Positions 27,339 to 36,272 of a stretch of DNA of 64,000 nt are shown piece after piece. Source of the stretch: Clostridium sp. C2-6-12 (GTDB lineage Bacteria; Bacillota; Clostridia; Clostridiales; Clostridiaceae). The stretch covers positions 1-64,000 of the forward strand of contig NZ_JAABNP010000024.1 of the NCBI RefSeq assembly GCF_009928485.1, in the 5' to 3' direction. The notes beneath the pieces were generated by a model. The model made no database searches. It had not been told where the DNA came from and saw nothing but the letters and a program-made list of their open reading frames with translations. The position numbers and the translations under genes were made by a program. Position 1 is the stretch's first letter. Each line of letters starts with the position of its first letter.

Positions 27339-28214
27339 ATGATATATTCTTTAGAAAATTCAAGTATCAAAATTACAGCAAGTACACATGGGGGCGAAAT
27401 ACATTCTATAACAAGTAAAACTAATGAAACTGAATATTTATGGGATGGCAATCCAGAGTACTGGAAGTATCACGCACCAATATTATTTCCTATAGTAGGT
27501 AAGGTTATAGATTCAAAATATAGAGTTAATGGGAAAAACTATGAGCTTCCACAACATGGTTTAGCAAGAACTTCAGAATTTTCGCTAGTTGAAAATAAGA
27601 ATGATGAAATTACATTTGAATTAAGATATTCAGAGGATACACTAAAGGTATATCCATATAAGTTTTTATTAAAATCAAATTATAAATTAGAAGAAAACAG
27701 CGTAATTGTAGCATATACAGTAGAAAATATTGATGAGATGCCAATACATTTTTCAATTGGTTCCCATCCAGCTTTTTTATGTCCTATAGATAAAAGTGAA
27801 ACTTTAAATGATTGTTATATTGAATTTAGTGAAGCTGAGAATAGCAAAAGAATTACACTTACTAAAGAGGGATATTTATCAAGAGATAAAGAAAATTGTT
27901 TGGAGAATACAAATATACTTAATTTAAATAAAGAATTATTCAAGGATGATGCATTGGTATTTAATGATTTGAAGTCAAAAAAAATGACAATTAAATCAAA
28001 GAACTCAAATAAAGCTTTAGAAGTAGATTTTACTGGATTTCCTTATATGGGAATATGGGCACCAAAAGATGGAGCGCCATTTGTATGCATAGAACCATGG
28101 CATGGGCATGCTGATTATTATGATTTTAGTGGAGAGTTTTCAGATAAAGAAGGCGTAATTAAATTAGAATTAAATGAAAAGTTTAGTTGTACTTTCAAAG
28201 TAACTATTAAATAG
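27339..28214 (+). CDS. aldose 1-epimerase family protein (LacX-like)
   Basis: 291 residues. ATG 27339 (MIYSLENSSIKITAS) is chosen over ATG 27321 because GAGAGGGG lies at 27322-27329, just before it. Galactose-mutarotase-like beta-sandwich: THGGEIHSI, the substrate loop PQHGLAR, IGSHPAFLCP (catalytic His) and CIEPWHGHADY near the end (catalytic Glu). Similar proteins in firmicutes act on hexose or hexose-6-phosphate, with the exact sugar unknown. It follows nrdG by 20 bp. Confidence 0.85.
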   Translation: MIYSLENSSIKITASTHGGEIHSITSKTNETEYLWDGNPEYWKYHAPILFPIVGKVIDSKYRVNGKNYELPQHGLARTSEFSLVENKNDEITFELRYSEDTLKVYPYKFLLKSNYKLEENSVIVAYTVENIDEMPIHFSIGSHPAFLCPIDKSETLNDCYIEFSEAENSKRITLTKEGYLSRDKENCLENTNILNLNKELFKDDALVFNDLKSKKMTIKSKNSNKALEVDFTGFPYMGIWAPKDGAPFVCIEPWHGHADYYDFSGEFSDKEGVIKLELNEKFSCTFKVTIK

Positions 28215-28567
28215 AGACAAAAAATTAGTTATTTGTAAAAGAAATAAAATATAATTCTACAATGAATATGTATGGCAATATGTAATTTAGCTATACATAT
28301 TTATTATTATGAAGATATTTTTATCATATTTGTTGATAATTTAGAAACAGCCATTATTAATTCTGTTAATTTAAAATATATAGAAAGTTTATTGAGTGAG
28401 GGAAATAAATTCACAGATTTGAGTGTATTAAAAAAAATTATTCACATAATAGTATGTATAACATAAAAAAATGTGGATAGATGCAATTGGATTGTGGATA
28501 TTTTTTATCATTATAGAGAAAAAATATAAATGATAAGGATTTATATTGAAGGTTAGGTGAATAAATT
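28215..28567. other. intergenic region, no supported gene
   Basis: A 64-codon open frame (28272-28466) lacks a ribosome site and has a composition typical of chance frames. TTAGGTGA at 28553-28560 is the ribosome site for the next gene. No terminator with a good stem is visible. Confidence 0.45.
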
Positions 28568-29179
28568 TTGATTATAAATAAGGAATTCTATAAACAAGGT
28601 GCATTAACATTAGCAAAAGAACTTCTTGGAAAAGTTGTTGTAAGGACTGTTGATAATGTAATTTTAAAAGCTAAGATTGTTGAAACGGAAGCTTATATTG
28701 GGGATATAGATAAAGCTTCCCATGCTTATAATGGAAGAAGGACTGAAAGAACAGAACCTTTATTTAGAGAAGGTGGTATTGCTTATGTGTATTTTATTTA
28801 TGGAAAATACTATTGTTTCAATGTTATAAGCGGCGTTGAAAATAAAGGAGAGGGAGTTTTAATAAGAGCTTTAGAGCCATTAAATGAATTTGATTATCTT
28901 GCTCAAAAAAGATTTAATGAAGATTATGATAATTTAACAGAGGCAAAGAAAAAGTCATTAACAAATGGGCCTTCAAAATTATGTATTGCATATTCAATAG
29001 ATAAATCTGAAAATTATATGAAATTATATGAAAACGGAGATTTTTATATAGAAGATGGGAAGAAGGAAGGCTTTGAAATAGTTGAAACGACTAGGATAGG
29101 GATTGATTATGCAGAAGAAGCAATATATTTTCCTTGGAGATTTTATATAAAAGGAAATAAGTATATTTCTAAAAAATAG
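28568..29179 (+). CDS. DNA-3-methyladenine glycosylase (AAG/MPG family)
   Basis: 203 residues from TTG 28568, preceded by GGTTAGGTGA. Removes alkylated purines from DNA as the first step of base excision repair. The family signature is intact: [42 protein letters not shown] with the catalytic Glu in VETEAY, then [21 protein letters not shown] and [14 protein letters not shown]. Ends before a bidirectional terminator shared with the converging HD-GYP gene. Confidence 0.93.
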   Translation: MIINKEFYKQGALTLAKELLGKVVVRTVDNVILKAKIVETEAYIGDIDKASHAYNGRRTERTEPLFREGGIAYVYFIYGKYYCFNVISGVENKGEGVLIRALEPLNEFDYLAQKRFNEDYDNLTEAKKKSLTNGPSKLCIAYSIDKSENYMKLYENGDFYIEDGKKEGFEIVETTRIGIDYAEEAIYFPWRFYIKGNKYISKK

Positions 29180-29197
29180 AGGTTTTAAGTCATAAAT

Positions 29198-29240
29198 AAC
29201 TGCCTAAAAATGCTGAGTTTATACACATTTTTAGGCAGTT
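29198..29240. terminator. bidirectional terminator
   Basis: AACTGCCTAAAAATG (29198-29212) pairs perfectly with 29226-29240. It lies between converging genes. Confidence 0.8.
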
Positions 29241-29277
29241 TATAATATATAATACATATAATCTTATTTAAATATTT

Positions 29278-30363
29278 TTATATTTCGTATCTTATGTTTT
29301 TTATGGTTATTGAAATCTCATCTATTAAATTAATTTCTTGATTAATAGAATTTGGATTAGAGCTTTTAATAATTTTTACAATTGGTCTTAAAGGAAAGCT
29401 TGGCAAAGTCTCTTGTATAACACCAATATCACCATTGCTTAAGTCAACCAAAGTACCTTTAGAAAATGGAATAACTACTTTACAAAAAGTATTAACAATA
29501 TCATAATCAAACATTGTACCTGCATTAGCTATTAAGTATTCTAAAACATCACTTGGGAACAAGGGTTTTTGGTTTGGTCTTCCAGCAGACAAAACATCGT
29601 ATGCGTCAGCAATACTTACAATTTTGCTTAAAAGACTTATTTCTTCATTGACCAATTTATTAGGATATCCTAAACCATCAGGGCGTTCGTGATGTTGTAA
29701 GACTACCATTTTAGTGTGAGCACTTAAATTATATGTGTCAGATAAATATTTATAACCGAGAGCTGAATGCTTTTCAAGCATTGAAATTTCTTCTGGTGTA
29801 AAAGCATCAGTTTTCATTAGTATCTCTTTTGGAACAAAGACCTTTCCTACATCATGAAGTAAGGCACCAGTGCAAAGATATTGTAATTGCCTTTTTGGAA
29901 GTTTTAAAGCAATACCAAGAACAAGTGAGGTTACAGCAACGTTTACTGAGTGAGAATAAAGATAGTTATTCATTGTTCTTATATCTACTAATGAAAGTAA
30001 TACACTTTTATTACTCAATACATTTTCAATTAAGTTATTAGCCATATTTTCTATATTATTAAAATACACAGATTCCTTTTTTGAAAATTTATCTGCTACA
30101 GTGATTCTGTTTAAGTTTGAGAATGCTTCTTTTATTGTGGATATTGCTTTTTGTCTTAATTCAGGTTTGATGGTATCCTCAATTTCTTCTGAACTATATT
30201 CATCAATTATATATATTGATGAAATGTGCATATTTTTAATTTTTTGAATAATTCCTTTAGTTAAAGTCAATCCAGATCTTACTAAGACTCTTTCATCAGT
30301 ATCGTAGAGTGTTTTGCCAATAACTGAATTTGGTTTCACACATTCAATTGGAACTAATCTCAT
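29278..30363 (-). CDS. HD-GYP domain cyclic-di-GMP phosphodiesterase
   Basis: 361 residues. Start at MRLVPIECVKPNSVIGK, with AGGGAGAAG just upstream; an earlier in-frame ATG would add seven residues. An N-terminal DUF3391-like segment (about 1-100) is followed by the HD-GYP domain, with GALLHDVGKV (HD), LEKHSALGYKYL and HHERPDGLGYP (the H-H-E-x-x-D-G-x-G-Y-P signature is complete). It should hydrolyse cyclic di-GMP to GMP and so influence motility, adhesion or sporulation. No signal or membrane segment. Monocistronic. Confidence 0.93.
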   Translation of the reverse strand: MRLVPIECVKPNSVIGKTLYDTDERVLVRSGLTLTKGIIQKIKNMHISSIYIIDEYSSEEIEDTIKPELRQKAISTIKEAFSNLNRITVADKFSKKESVYFNNIENMANNLIENVLSNKSVLLSLVDIRTMNNYLYSHSVNVAVTSLVLGIALKLPKRQLQYLCTGALLHDVGKVFVPKEILMKTDAFTPEEISMLEKHSALGYKYLSDTYNLSAHTKMVVLQHHERPDGLGYPNKLVNEEISLLSKIVSIADAYDVLSAGRPNQKPLFPSDVLEYLIANAGTMFDYDIVNTFCKVVIPFSKGTLVDLSNGDIGVIQETLPSFPLRPIVKIIKSSNPNSINQEINLIDEISITIKNIRYEI

Positions 30364-30737
30364 AAATATCTTCTCCCTAAACATTTGTTATTTTAAATTT
30401 AGTCTGTAACATTTTTTTTATTAAATATAATATTAGTATATCAATAAATATGGAGTTTTTGTAGTATTATAGGGAAAAAATATAACATTAGCAGTATTCG
30501 AATTACAAAAGTAGAACTAAAATGTTATATAATGGAGAATAATTAAACAATATAGTTTTGTCTATGGTAGTAGTAACTTAAATGAACGTTTGGAATTTAA
30601 ATATAAGATGATTTTATTAAAAATTTATATATTATTTTTAACTTTTTACATTTATATGATGATAATTTTATTACTTCGCAATTAAAGTGTGGTATAATGG
30701 TAGGGATTAAAAAAATTATTAAAGGGGGCTTTTTTTA
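30364..30737 (+). promoter_or_regulatory. divergent intergenic region with serC promoter
   Basis: No gene. TGGTATAAT at 30690-30698 is an extended -10; the -35 (near 30670) is poor. The serC ribosome site AAAGGGGG follows at 30721-30728. I see no T-box or riboswitch. Confidence 0.55.
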
Positions 30738-31820
30738 ATGTCAAGAGTTTATAATTTTTCTGCAGGACCAGCTGTATTACCAGAGGAGGTTCTTAAAGAA
30801 GCAGCAGAAGAAATGTTAGATTACCAAGGTACTGGAATGTCAGTTATGGAGATGAGTCATCGTTCGAAAGCGTTCGAAGGAATTATCCAAGGGGCTGAAA
30901 AAACATTAAGAGAATTAATGAACATTCCAGATAACTACAAAGTGTTATTCCTTCAAGGTGGGGCGTCACAACAATTTGCAATGATTCCAATGAATTTAAT
31001 GAAAAATAAGGTTGCTGATCATATTGTTACAGGGCAATGGGCTAAAAAAGCAGCTTCAGAAGCAAAAATATTTGGTAAAGTTAATATTTTAGCTTCATCA
31101 GAAGATAAAACTTTTTCATATATTCCAGATATGAAAAATATTAAGGTTAGTGATGATGCTGACTATGTGTACATATGTCACAACAACACAATCTATGGAA
31201 CTAGATTTACTGAGTTACCAGAAACAGGGGACAAGATATTAGTTGCTGATATGTCATCAGATTTCTTATCAGAACCAGTAGATGTAACTAAATATGGATT
31301 AATTTTTGCTGGAGTTCAAAAGAATGCAGGACCAGCAGGTGTTGTAGTAGTAATAATTCGTGAAGATTTAATAACAGATGAAGTATTGCCGGGTACTCCA
31401 ACTATGTTAAAATATAAAATTCATGCAGATAATGATTCATTATATAATACACCACCAGCGTATGGAATTTATATCTGTGGAAAAGTATTTGATTGGATTA
31501 AAAATAAAGGTGGCTTAGAAGCTATGAAGAAGCTTAATGAAGAAAAGGCTGCTATATTATATGATTACTTAGATTCAAGTAGCATGTTCAAGGGAACAGT
31601 TGTAAAGAAAGATCGTTCATTAATGAATGTACCTTTTGTAACTGGTAATGATGAATTAGATGCTAAGTTCGTAAAAGAAGCTAAAGTAGCTGGTTTTGAA
31701 AATATCAAGGGACATAGATCTGTTGGTGGTATGAGAGCTAGTATCTACAATGCTATGCCAATGGACGGTGTTAAAGCTTTAGTTGAATTTATGAAGAAAT
31801 TTGAAGAAGAAAATAAATAA
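30738..31820 (+). CDS. serC: phosphoserine aminotransferase
   Basis: 360 residues, PLP-dependent, converting 3-phosphohydroxypyruvate to phosphoserine in serine synthesis. N-terminal signature VYNFSAGPAVLPEEVLKEA; MSVMEMSHRSKAF; the PLP lysine in IFAGVQKNAGPAGVVVV (about residue 196); C-terminal GHRSVGGMRASIYNAMP. In related genomes serA often follows serC; here two terminators and then the integrated element follow instead. Since the att core matches asnS, the native next gene is asnS and not a displaced serA. Confidence 0.97.
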   Translation: MSRVYNFSAGPAVLPEEVLKEAAEEMLDYQGTGMSVMEMSHRSKAFEGIIQGAEKTLRELMNIPDNYKVLFLQGGASQQFAMIPMNLMKNKVADHIVTGQWAKKAASEAKIFGKVNILASSEDKTFSYIPDMKNIKVSDDADYVYICHNNTIYGTRFTELPETGDKILVADMSSDFLSEPVDVTKYGLIFAGVQKNAGPAGVVVVIIREDLITDEVLPGTPTMLKYKIHADNDSLYNTPPAYGIYICGKVFDWIKNKGGLEAMKKLNEEKAAILYDYLDSSSMFKGTVVKKDRSLMNVPFVTGNDELDAKFVKEAKVAGFENIKGHRSVGGMRASIYNAMPMDGVKALVEFMKKFEEENK

Positions 31821-31845
31821 TAAGGATTTATTCTATTAAGCGGAC

Positions 31846-31885
31846 AAGGATAGAAAGTATTTGAAACTTTCTATCCTTATTTTTG
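31846..31885 (+). terminator. serC terminator
   Basis: AAGGATAGAAAGT (31846-31858) pairs perfectly with 31866-31878, followed by ATTTTTG. Confidence 0.85.
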
Positions 31886-31893
31886 TAAGTAAT

Positions 31894-31937
31894 AAGAGCC
31901 GTAAACTTATTAATTAGTAAGTTTACGGCTCTTTTAT
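31894..31937. terminator. second terminator, probably the original asnS terminator
   Basis: AAGAGCCGTAAACTTA (31894-31909) pairs perfectly with 31918-31933, with A/T runs on both sides. Read on the minus strand it would lie 16 bp beyond the asnS stop codon if the integrated element were removed, so it is most likely the native asnS terminator, now 27 kb away from the gene. Confidence 0.75.
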
Positions 31938-31948
31938 GTTCAATAATA

Positions 31949-31979
31949 TTAAAATTCTGATGTTCCAGGAGTTCTTGGA
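31949..31979. repeat. attachment site, serC side (31-bp core)
   Basis: Identical over 31 bp to 58978-59008, the last nine codons plus stop of asnS (core words AAAATTCTGATG and CCAGGAGTTCTTGGA). Flanking bases differ on both sides (A/T before, C/A after), defining the exact limits. This copy is the displaced original 3' end of asnS. Confidence 0.93.
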
Positions 31980-32001
31980 CTTGAATTTTAGTGTATTTTA
32001 T

Positions 32002-32024
32002 AGCCTCTTCGGAGGCTTTATTTT
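32002..32024. terminator. UUCG-loop hairpin just inside the element
   Basis: AGCCTC (32002-32007), TTCG loop, GAGGCT (32012-32017), followed by TTATTTT. A stable tetraloop hairpin 22 bp inside the left core; a terminator insulating the element from serC-side transcription. Confidence 0.7.
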
Positions 32025-32087
32025 ATGCGGTTTTAAGATTTGTTGATTTTATTTCATAATGTAATATCATAAAAAAAATTAACTGTG

Positions 32088-32110
32088 TTGTGTTATGGTT
32101 GTGTTATTTT
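32088..32110 (+). repeat. putative integrase arm-type sites, left end
   Basis: TTGTGTTA at 32088-32095 and again at 32099-32106 (3-bp spacer), the second followed by TTTT. The same arrangement occurs at 58889-58911 at the other end. An 11-bp period places both on one helix face. Lies 109 bp from the core repeat. Confidence 0.65.
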
Positions 32111-32263
32111 TATAAGGTATGTATTTGCGGAATGTTAGATTAAGTTAATTTTTTATATAGTATATATTAGATAATAAGTAATTTCAAGAAAATTATTTAT
32201 TAAGCATTTTATATGGATAAAACTAATGTGTAGATATAAAAATATACTTAAATATACTTTAAG

Positions 32264-32283
32264 GTGTTAAAATGTGTTAAAAT
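32264..32283 (+). repeat. tandem 10-bp direct repeat before first cargo gene
   Basis: GTGTTAAAAT occurs twice back to back, preceded by a near-repeat of AATATACTT (about 32241-32259). Located 75-95 bp upstream of the ATPase start; a possible operator or further weak integrase sites (shares TGTTA with the arm words). Confidence 0.45.
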
Positions 32284-32358
32284 ATATTAATAAGGATAAA
32301 AAGGTTTAAAAACATGTAATATTGATAATAATTATATAGTAAGGAAGTGATTGATAAG

Positions 32359-33549
32359 ATGAGTAAGTTGTTAGCAGAGCAGATATTTAAGCCAGGTTCT
32401 TTTCCAGAATATACTTATGTATCAAGGGAATCTTTAGATATAGGAATTAATTATGAAGTAAGACTAAAGCAGGCTTTAAAAATATCAGGATGTCTGACTT
32501 CAATAATTGGCCCATCAAAGATGGGGAAAACTGTATTGTGTGAAAAAGTAATTGATTTAGATAATTTAGTTGAAGTGTCTGGAGTTGACTTTAAGTTAAA
32601 TAACGATTTTTGGACATTTATAGGTACTAAAGCAGGTTTACCAATGAGTGGAGAATTTATTGAAGGAAAAACAGTTAAAGATAATATAAGTGATGATCTA
32701 CATTATAAGAAAGATAAATTTGTATTAACTAAAGATAGAGTTATAGATTATTTTAAAGAAAATGGAAAAGTATTAGTGCTTGATGATTTTCATTATGCAC
32801 CAGAAGATATTCAATTGCATATTGCTCAACAATTAAAAGATGCGATAAGAAAAGAATTTAAAGCAATAGTTGTATCGCTGCCACACAGAGCAGATGATGC
32901 AATAAGGAAAAATGCTGATTTAACAGGTAGATTAAGTTTGATTAATATAGAAAATTGGAAAAATGATGAGTTGGAGCAAATTGCTAAAAAGGGATTTGAA
33001 AAACTTGATATTAAAATAGATGACGAGTTGGTAAAAAATATAGCAATAGAAAGTTTAACATCGCCACAATTAATGCAATATATATGCTTAAGTATTTGTA
33101 CACTATTAGATACTGATAATTCAAAAATAACTCAAATACCTAAAGAAGTTTTAGAAAGAGCGTATAAATTTACTACAGTAAACTTCGAGTATTCAGATGT
33201 TTTAAAGACTTTACTGTTAGGGCCTAATCCTAGAGGAAACAAAAGGAAAATTTATAAAACTGAATCAGGTAAGGAATTAGACATATATGGATTGATTGTT
33301 GAAGCTGTTTCAATTAATCCACCGTCGATGGGCTTAGATATAGATGAAATGAAATACAGAATAGATAAATTAATTATAAATGAAGATAAAAAGCCAGATA
33401 AGCAGCAAATTAGAGATTCATTAAACAAGCTACAATCAATTATTGATGAAAAAGAAAATATATATAAGGTTTTTGAGTGGAAAGATAGCATGTTGTATAT
33501 ATTAGATCCATTATTCTTATTCTATTTAAGATGGGGGAATCACAAATAA
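32359..33549 (+). CDS. P-loop ATPase of candidate defence operon
   Basis: 396 residues from ATG 32359; AAGGAAG (32341-32347) fits this ATG, whereas the upstream in-frame GTG 32347 overlaps it. Walker A is GPSKMGKT (residues 51-58) and Walker B VLVLDDFHYA (about 137-146), giving an AAA/STAND-like nucleotide-binding core with a following helical region (LTGRLSLINIENWKNDELEQIAKKGF) like the sensor part of such ATPases. The C-terminal 130 residues carry an apparent winged-helix segment (ISVNPPSMGLDIDEMKYRI-like). It is the first gene of a tight operon; the next gene starts one base after its stop. Likely senses and triggers the nuclease partner; that is inference. Confidence 0.78.
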   Translation: MSKLLAEQIFKPGSFPEYTYVSRESLDIGINYEVRLKQALKISGCLTSIIGPSKMGKTVLCEKVIDLDNLVEVSGVDFKLNNDFWTFIGTKAGLPMSGEFIEGKTVKDNISDDLHYKKDKFVLTKDRVIDYFKENGKVLVLDDFHYAPEDIQLHIAQQLKDAIRKEFKAIVVSLPHRADDAIRKNADLTGRLSLINIENWKNDELEQIAKKGFEKLDIKIDDELVKNIAIESLTSPQLMQYICLSICTLLDTDNSKITQIPKEVLERAYKFTTVNFEYSDVLKTLLLGPNPRGNKRKIYKTESGKELDIYGLIVEAVSINPPSMGLDIDEMKYRIDKLIINEDKKPDKQQIRDSLNKLQSIIDEKENIYKVFEWKDSMLYILDPLFLFYLRWGNHK

Positions 33550-33550
33550 G

Positions 33551-34357
33551 ATGCAAGGTAATTATAGTTTAAAAGCTGACAAAGTAACATGTGAAAGAAT
33601 AATAAAAGAGCAAATATATATATTAAATAACTTACAGGATATAAATGAAATTAAAAATGCTTTTAAGCAAATTAATGTAAATATGCGAGAAGTGTTAGAT
33701 TCAAATGAAGTATTAGCAAAAATAAAATCGAAAGAGATATATGTAGAAAATGAGTATTCTAAGATTAAAACTAAGGAAAGTATAATTAAGGCAAAGGAAA
33801 AATTAATAGAATACTTGGAAGAGCTTATAGTGGAAATAAATAATATTTCAAGTACCTTAAATGATGAAATTTCACAAGAAGTTGCAATTATTATAATAAA
33901 GAGAATATTAAATAACTTTTATGCCCATATTGAAACTATGTATGAGCAGCAACCGCATGGAAAGGCTGGTATAACTAAAGAAAAGTTAGATAATATAAAA
34001 ATAATTAATGAGTATGATGTGCAGAGAATATTATATTCTCTAATAAAACCTGTTTTTCCAGAAGCAAGAGTTGAAGTGTCAAATGATACAGGATTTTCAA
34101 CAGTGAGATATGATATTTTTATTGAAAAATATTCTATAATTATTGAGGTGAAATGCACAAGAGCAAGTATGACAGAGCGAAGTTTAACAGAGGAAATTGG
34201 GTCGGACATATATCATTATAAGTATAACAATATATTTTTCTTTATATATGATAAAGAAAAAATTATTAAAAATAAAACGGCGTTTGGGAATGCTTATAAC
34301 AAGAAGTTTGAAGAAAAAAATGTAAATACAATTATTATTCAGACAGTTAATTTATAA
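33551..34357 (+). CDS. PD-(D/E)XK nuclease-like partner protein
   Basis: 268 residues. The N-terminal 130 residues are coiled and helical (ILNNLQDINEIKNAFKQ..KEKLIEYLEELIVEI). The C-terminal third has the restriction-nuclease core: VRYDIFI, then IIIEVKC, with D188, E199 and K201 spaced as in PD-(D/E)XK enzymes, followed by a helix and a strand (NIFFFIYDK). It begins one base after the ATPase stop, its ribosome site lying inside that gene. The arrangement suggests an ATPase-controlled DNA or RNA cutter. I do not recognise a named defence system with this exact pair. Confidence 0.72.
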   Translation: MQGNYSLKADKVTCERIIKEQIYILNNLQDINEIKNAFKQINVNMREVLDSNEVLAKIKSKEIYVENEYSKIKTKESIIKAKEKLIEYLEELIVEINNISSTLNDEISQEVAIIIIKRILNNFYAHIETMYEQQPHGKAGITKEKLDNIKIINEYDVQRILYSLIKPVFPEARVEVSNDTGFSTVRYDIFIEKYSIIIEVKCTRASMTERSLTEEIGSDIYHYKYNNIFFFIYDKEKIIKNKTAFGNAYNKKFEEKNVNTIIIQTVNL

Positions 34358-34388
34358 TTTATTAGTTTAATAGGAGTGATATTGATAT

Positions 34389-35300
34389 ATGGATTATGGC
34401 AAATATAGTATAATGCATGAAGATATAGAAATATTTGCAAAAAATTTACTTAGTGGTAGAAAGTATAGACATAATATTGAAACTTACAGAAGAGAAATAA
34501 TTGAAATGGCAATTTCAAAATTTCCAAGAAAAAGTGAACAAATTGATTATATAATTAGAAAAACTACCGATGAAATTTCAACTAAACTACAAAAATATAA
34601 CAGAAAGTTCTTAATACTATCAATTATGATGGTTAAGGAACTAGCATACAATTATGAAAAAGATTTAACGTGTAGGCATGAAATACAAAGTTTAACAAAT
34701 TTTTTGCTAATAGTTATTTCAAACAATTATGATGAATTTTTTGAAGAATTTGTACATATTGAATTTGATGAAGATGTGTCAAAAAATATAGGCGAAATTA
34801 TAGAACTAGCTTATTTAGTAATTTATTCAGCTGTTAATAAAGATCATTTATTTGATTGCATTGATAACTATACTATTTTGGAAATTACAAAAAATACATT
34901 ATATCCAATTAGCTGGGAAGAGTTTTTTGATAATGATTATGAAAAAATGAATGGAAAGAAAAAGCCAGAAGAATATGTAATAAAAAATATAGCTTTACAC
35001 AAATATATAGATGATAAAAGGATATCCATGAATTATATAAAAAATGAGTTAAACAGTATGTTTAAGCAAGAATATGGTTTTAATATTACATCTATAGAAA
35101 GTTTACAGAGGTATCAAAACAGAAAAAGAGACTATCCATTAATTGTAATAAATAATAAAAGAAATGATTTACGGAAATATTTTAATATAGATTATGGTGA
35201 AAAAATTTTTGAAATTTTAAATTGTAATATAAAGGGGAAAAATGCATATCAAAAAAATATATTAAATTATATGGAGTTAAAGCCTGTTTTTATAGATTAG
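34389..35300 (+). CDS. unknown protein of candidate defence operon
   Basis: 303 residues, preceded by AGGAGTGAT. Predicted mostly alpha-helical, charged, no membrane span and no motif that I know. Conserved-looking acidic stretch NNYDEFFEEFVHIEFDEDVS near 115-135. It ends in a single TAG, after which the same frame stays open through the next gene (see that entry), so the two may be one protein interrupted by a stop codon or a pair with unusual start. It follows the nuclease by 31 bp and is read in the same direction. Confidence 0.6.
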   Translation: MDYGKYSIMHEDIEIFAKNLLSGRKYRHNIETYRREIIEMAISKFPRKSEQIDYIIRKTTDEISTKLQKYNRKFLILSIMMVKELAYNYEKDLTCRHEIQSLTNFLLIVISNNYDEFFEEFVHIEFDEDVSKNIGEIIELAYLVIYSAVNKDHLFDCIDNYTILEITKNTLYPISWEEFFDNDYEKMNGKKKPEEYVIKNIALHKYIDDKRISMNYIKNELNSMFKQEYGFNITSIESLQRYQNRKRDYPLIVINNKRNDLRKYFNIDYGEKIFEILNCNIKGKNAYQKNILNYMELKPVFID

Positions 35301-35309
35301 GGGGAAATT

Positions 35310-35945
35310 ATTTGTAGTATATCGCATTTAAAAGAGAGTTTAACAATAATCTTAAATTTACTTTATTCAGGAGATACACAATTTGAGAAATATTACAATT
35401 TTCCTAAAGGTGAATTTCAGAAAATAGAAGGGCATATAAATACATATATGGAGAGTCGTGCTTTAGGTATTTTGATTGAAGTATTGTATGAAAAGAATTA
35501 TGCTGTTCCTAAAATAATCTATAATAATGAAATTATTCCTGTTGCAGATGTTAAAAAAATTGAACAGTTTGGACTTTATAATAGTAATTTTGATAGTGAT
35601 TTATTTTTCGCAGATATAAAAAGAAAAATTATTTATAATATAGATTTTAAATATTCAAACTCGCCGACGAGTTTGAAATCAATGTGGGAAAAAAGTAAAA
35701 ACAAAATTCCTGGTTATATTGAAAAGTTAAGAGAGCGTCAAAAAGTTATAGAAAATAATCCTCAAAAAGTAAAAGAGATTTTAGAGATTAATGATTTATC
35801 AGGATTTTCTTATAAAAGTGGATTATGTACAGTTAGACCGGACTATTATTGTTATGTAAAAAGTAATGAATGGAAGGATGTTTATTATACAAATTGGTTT
35901 CGTTTTATGGAGAACCTAAATAAAGGAAATGAGCTTTTGAGTTAA
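35310..35945 (+). CDS. second nuclease-like protein (start uncertain)
   Basis: The first ATG in frame is 35448 (165 residues), but it has no ribosome site, while the frame is open back to the TAG at 35298-35300. An AGGGGGAA sequence at 35299-35306 precedes ATT codons at 35307 and 35310, so either a rare ATT start (about 211 residues, ICSISHLKESLTILNLLY..) or read-through from the previous gene is likely. Numbered from ATG 35448, D51, D66 and K68 (DSDLFFAD..IDFKY) after an N-terminal Glu helix form a PD-(D/E)XK-like pattern. It would be a second nuclease in this operon. No family recognised. Confidence 0.5.
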   Translation: MCSISHLKESLTIILNLLYSGDTQFEKYYNFPKGEFQKIEGHINTYMESRALGILIEVLYEKNYAVPKIIYNNEIIPVADVKKIEQFGLYNSNFDSDLFFADIKRKIIYNIDFKYSNSPTSLKSMWEKSKNKIPGYIEKLRERQKVIENNPQKVKEILEINDLSGFSYKSGLCTVRPDYYCYVKSNEWKDVYYTNWFRFMENLNKGNELLS

Positions 35946-36272
35946 TATAAATAATTATATTAAGAGCCAATTGGAATTGGGATCAGATAAATATATCGTA
36001 ACAGATAATATATATATAAACCAAAAGAAAATGTTTCTAAGGAATCTCTTTTTTCAACTATCATATTAAATAAATAATCTGAAGGTAAGAAAGATAACGT
36101 TATATGATTAAAGCTATATTTATTTAAAGTACACTCTAAAAGGATAATTTAGTTAGGAATAAAAGTGTTTGTTTAAAGTAGAATTTTAAATTTATAAATA
36201 AGTGTTTGCGATAGCCTAGAGTATGAAAAATACTCTAGGCTATTTTGAGTTTAAAGAAAGGATTGATAAATT
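35946..36272 (+). terminator. intergenic region with terminator before the serine recombinase
   Basis: No gene. The stem ATAGCCTAGAGTA (36211-36223) pairs perfectly with 36231-36243, followed by TTTGAGTTT, ending the upstream operon. The rest (35946-36205) is AT-rich and shows nothing that I recognise. Confidence 0.65.

Noticed and set aside
28272..28466. 64-codon open frame between the epimerase-like and glycosylase genes
   Set aside because: No Shine-Dalgarno before its ATG and an Ile/Asn/Tyr-rich product typical of random AT-rich frames.
31821..32358. Possible tRNA gene as integration target beside serC
   Set aside because: No cloverleaf or CCA-like end; the repeated core is clearly asnS coding sequence.
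35448..35945. Simple gene call starting at ATG 35448
   Set aside because: There is no ribosome site, and the preceding 49 codons are open with protein-like composition; a start near 35310 or read-through is more likely.
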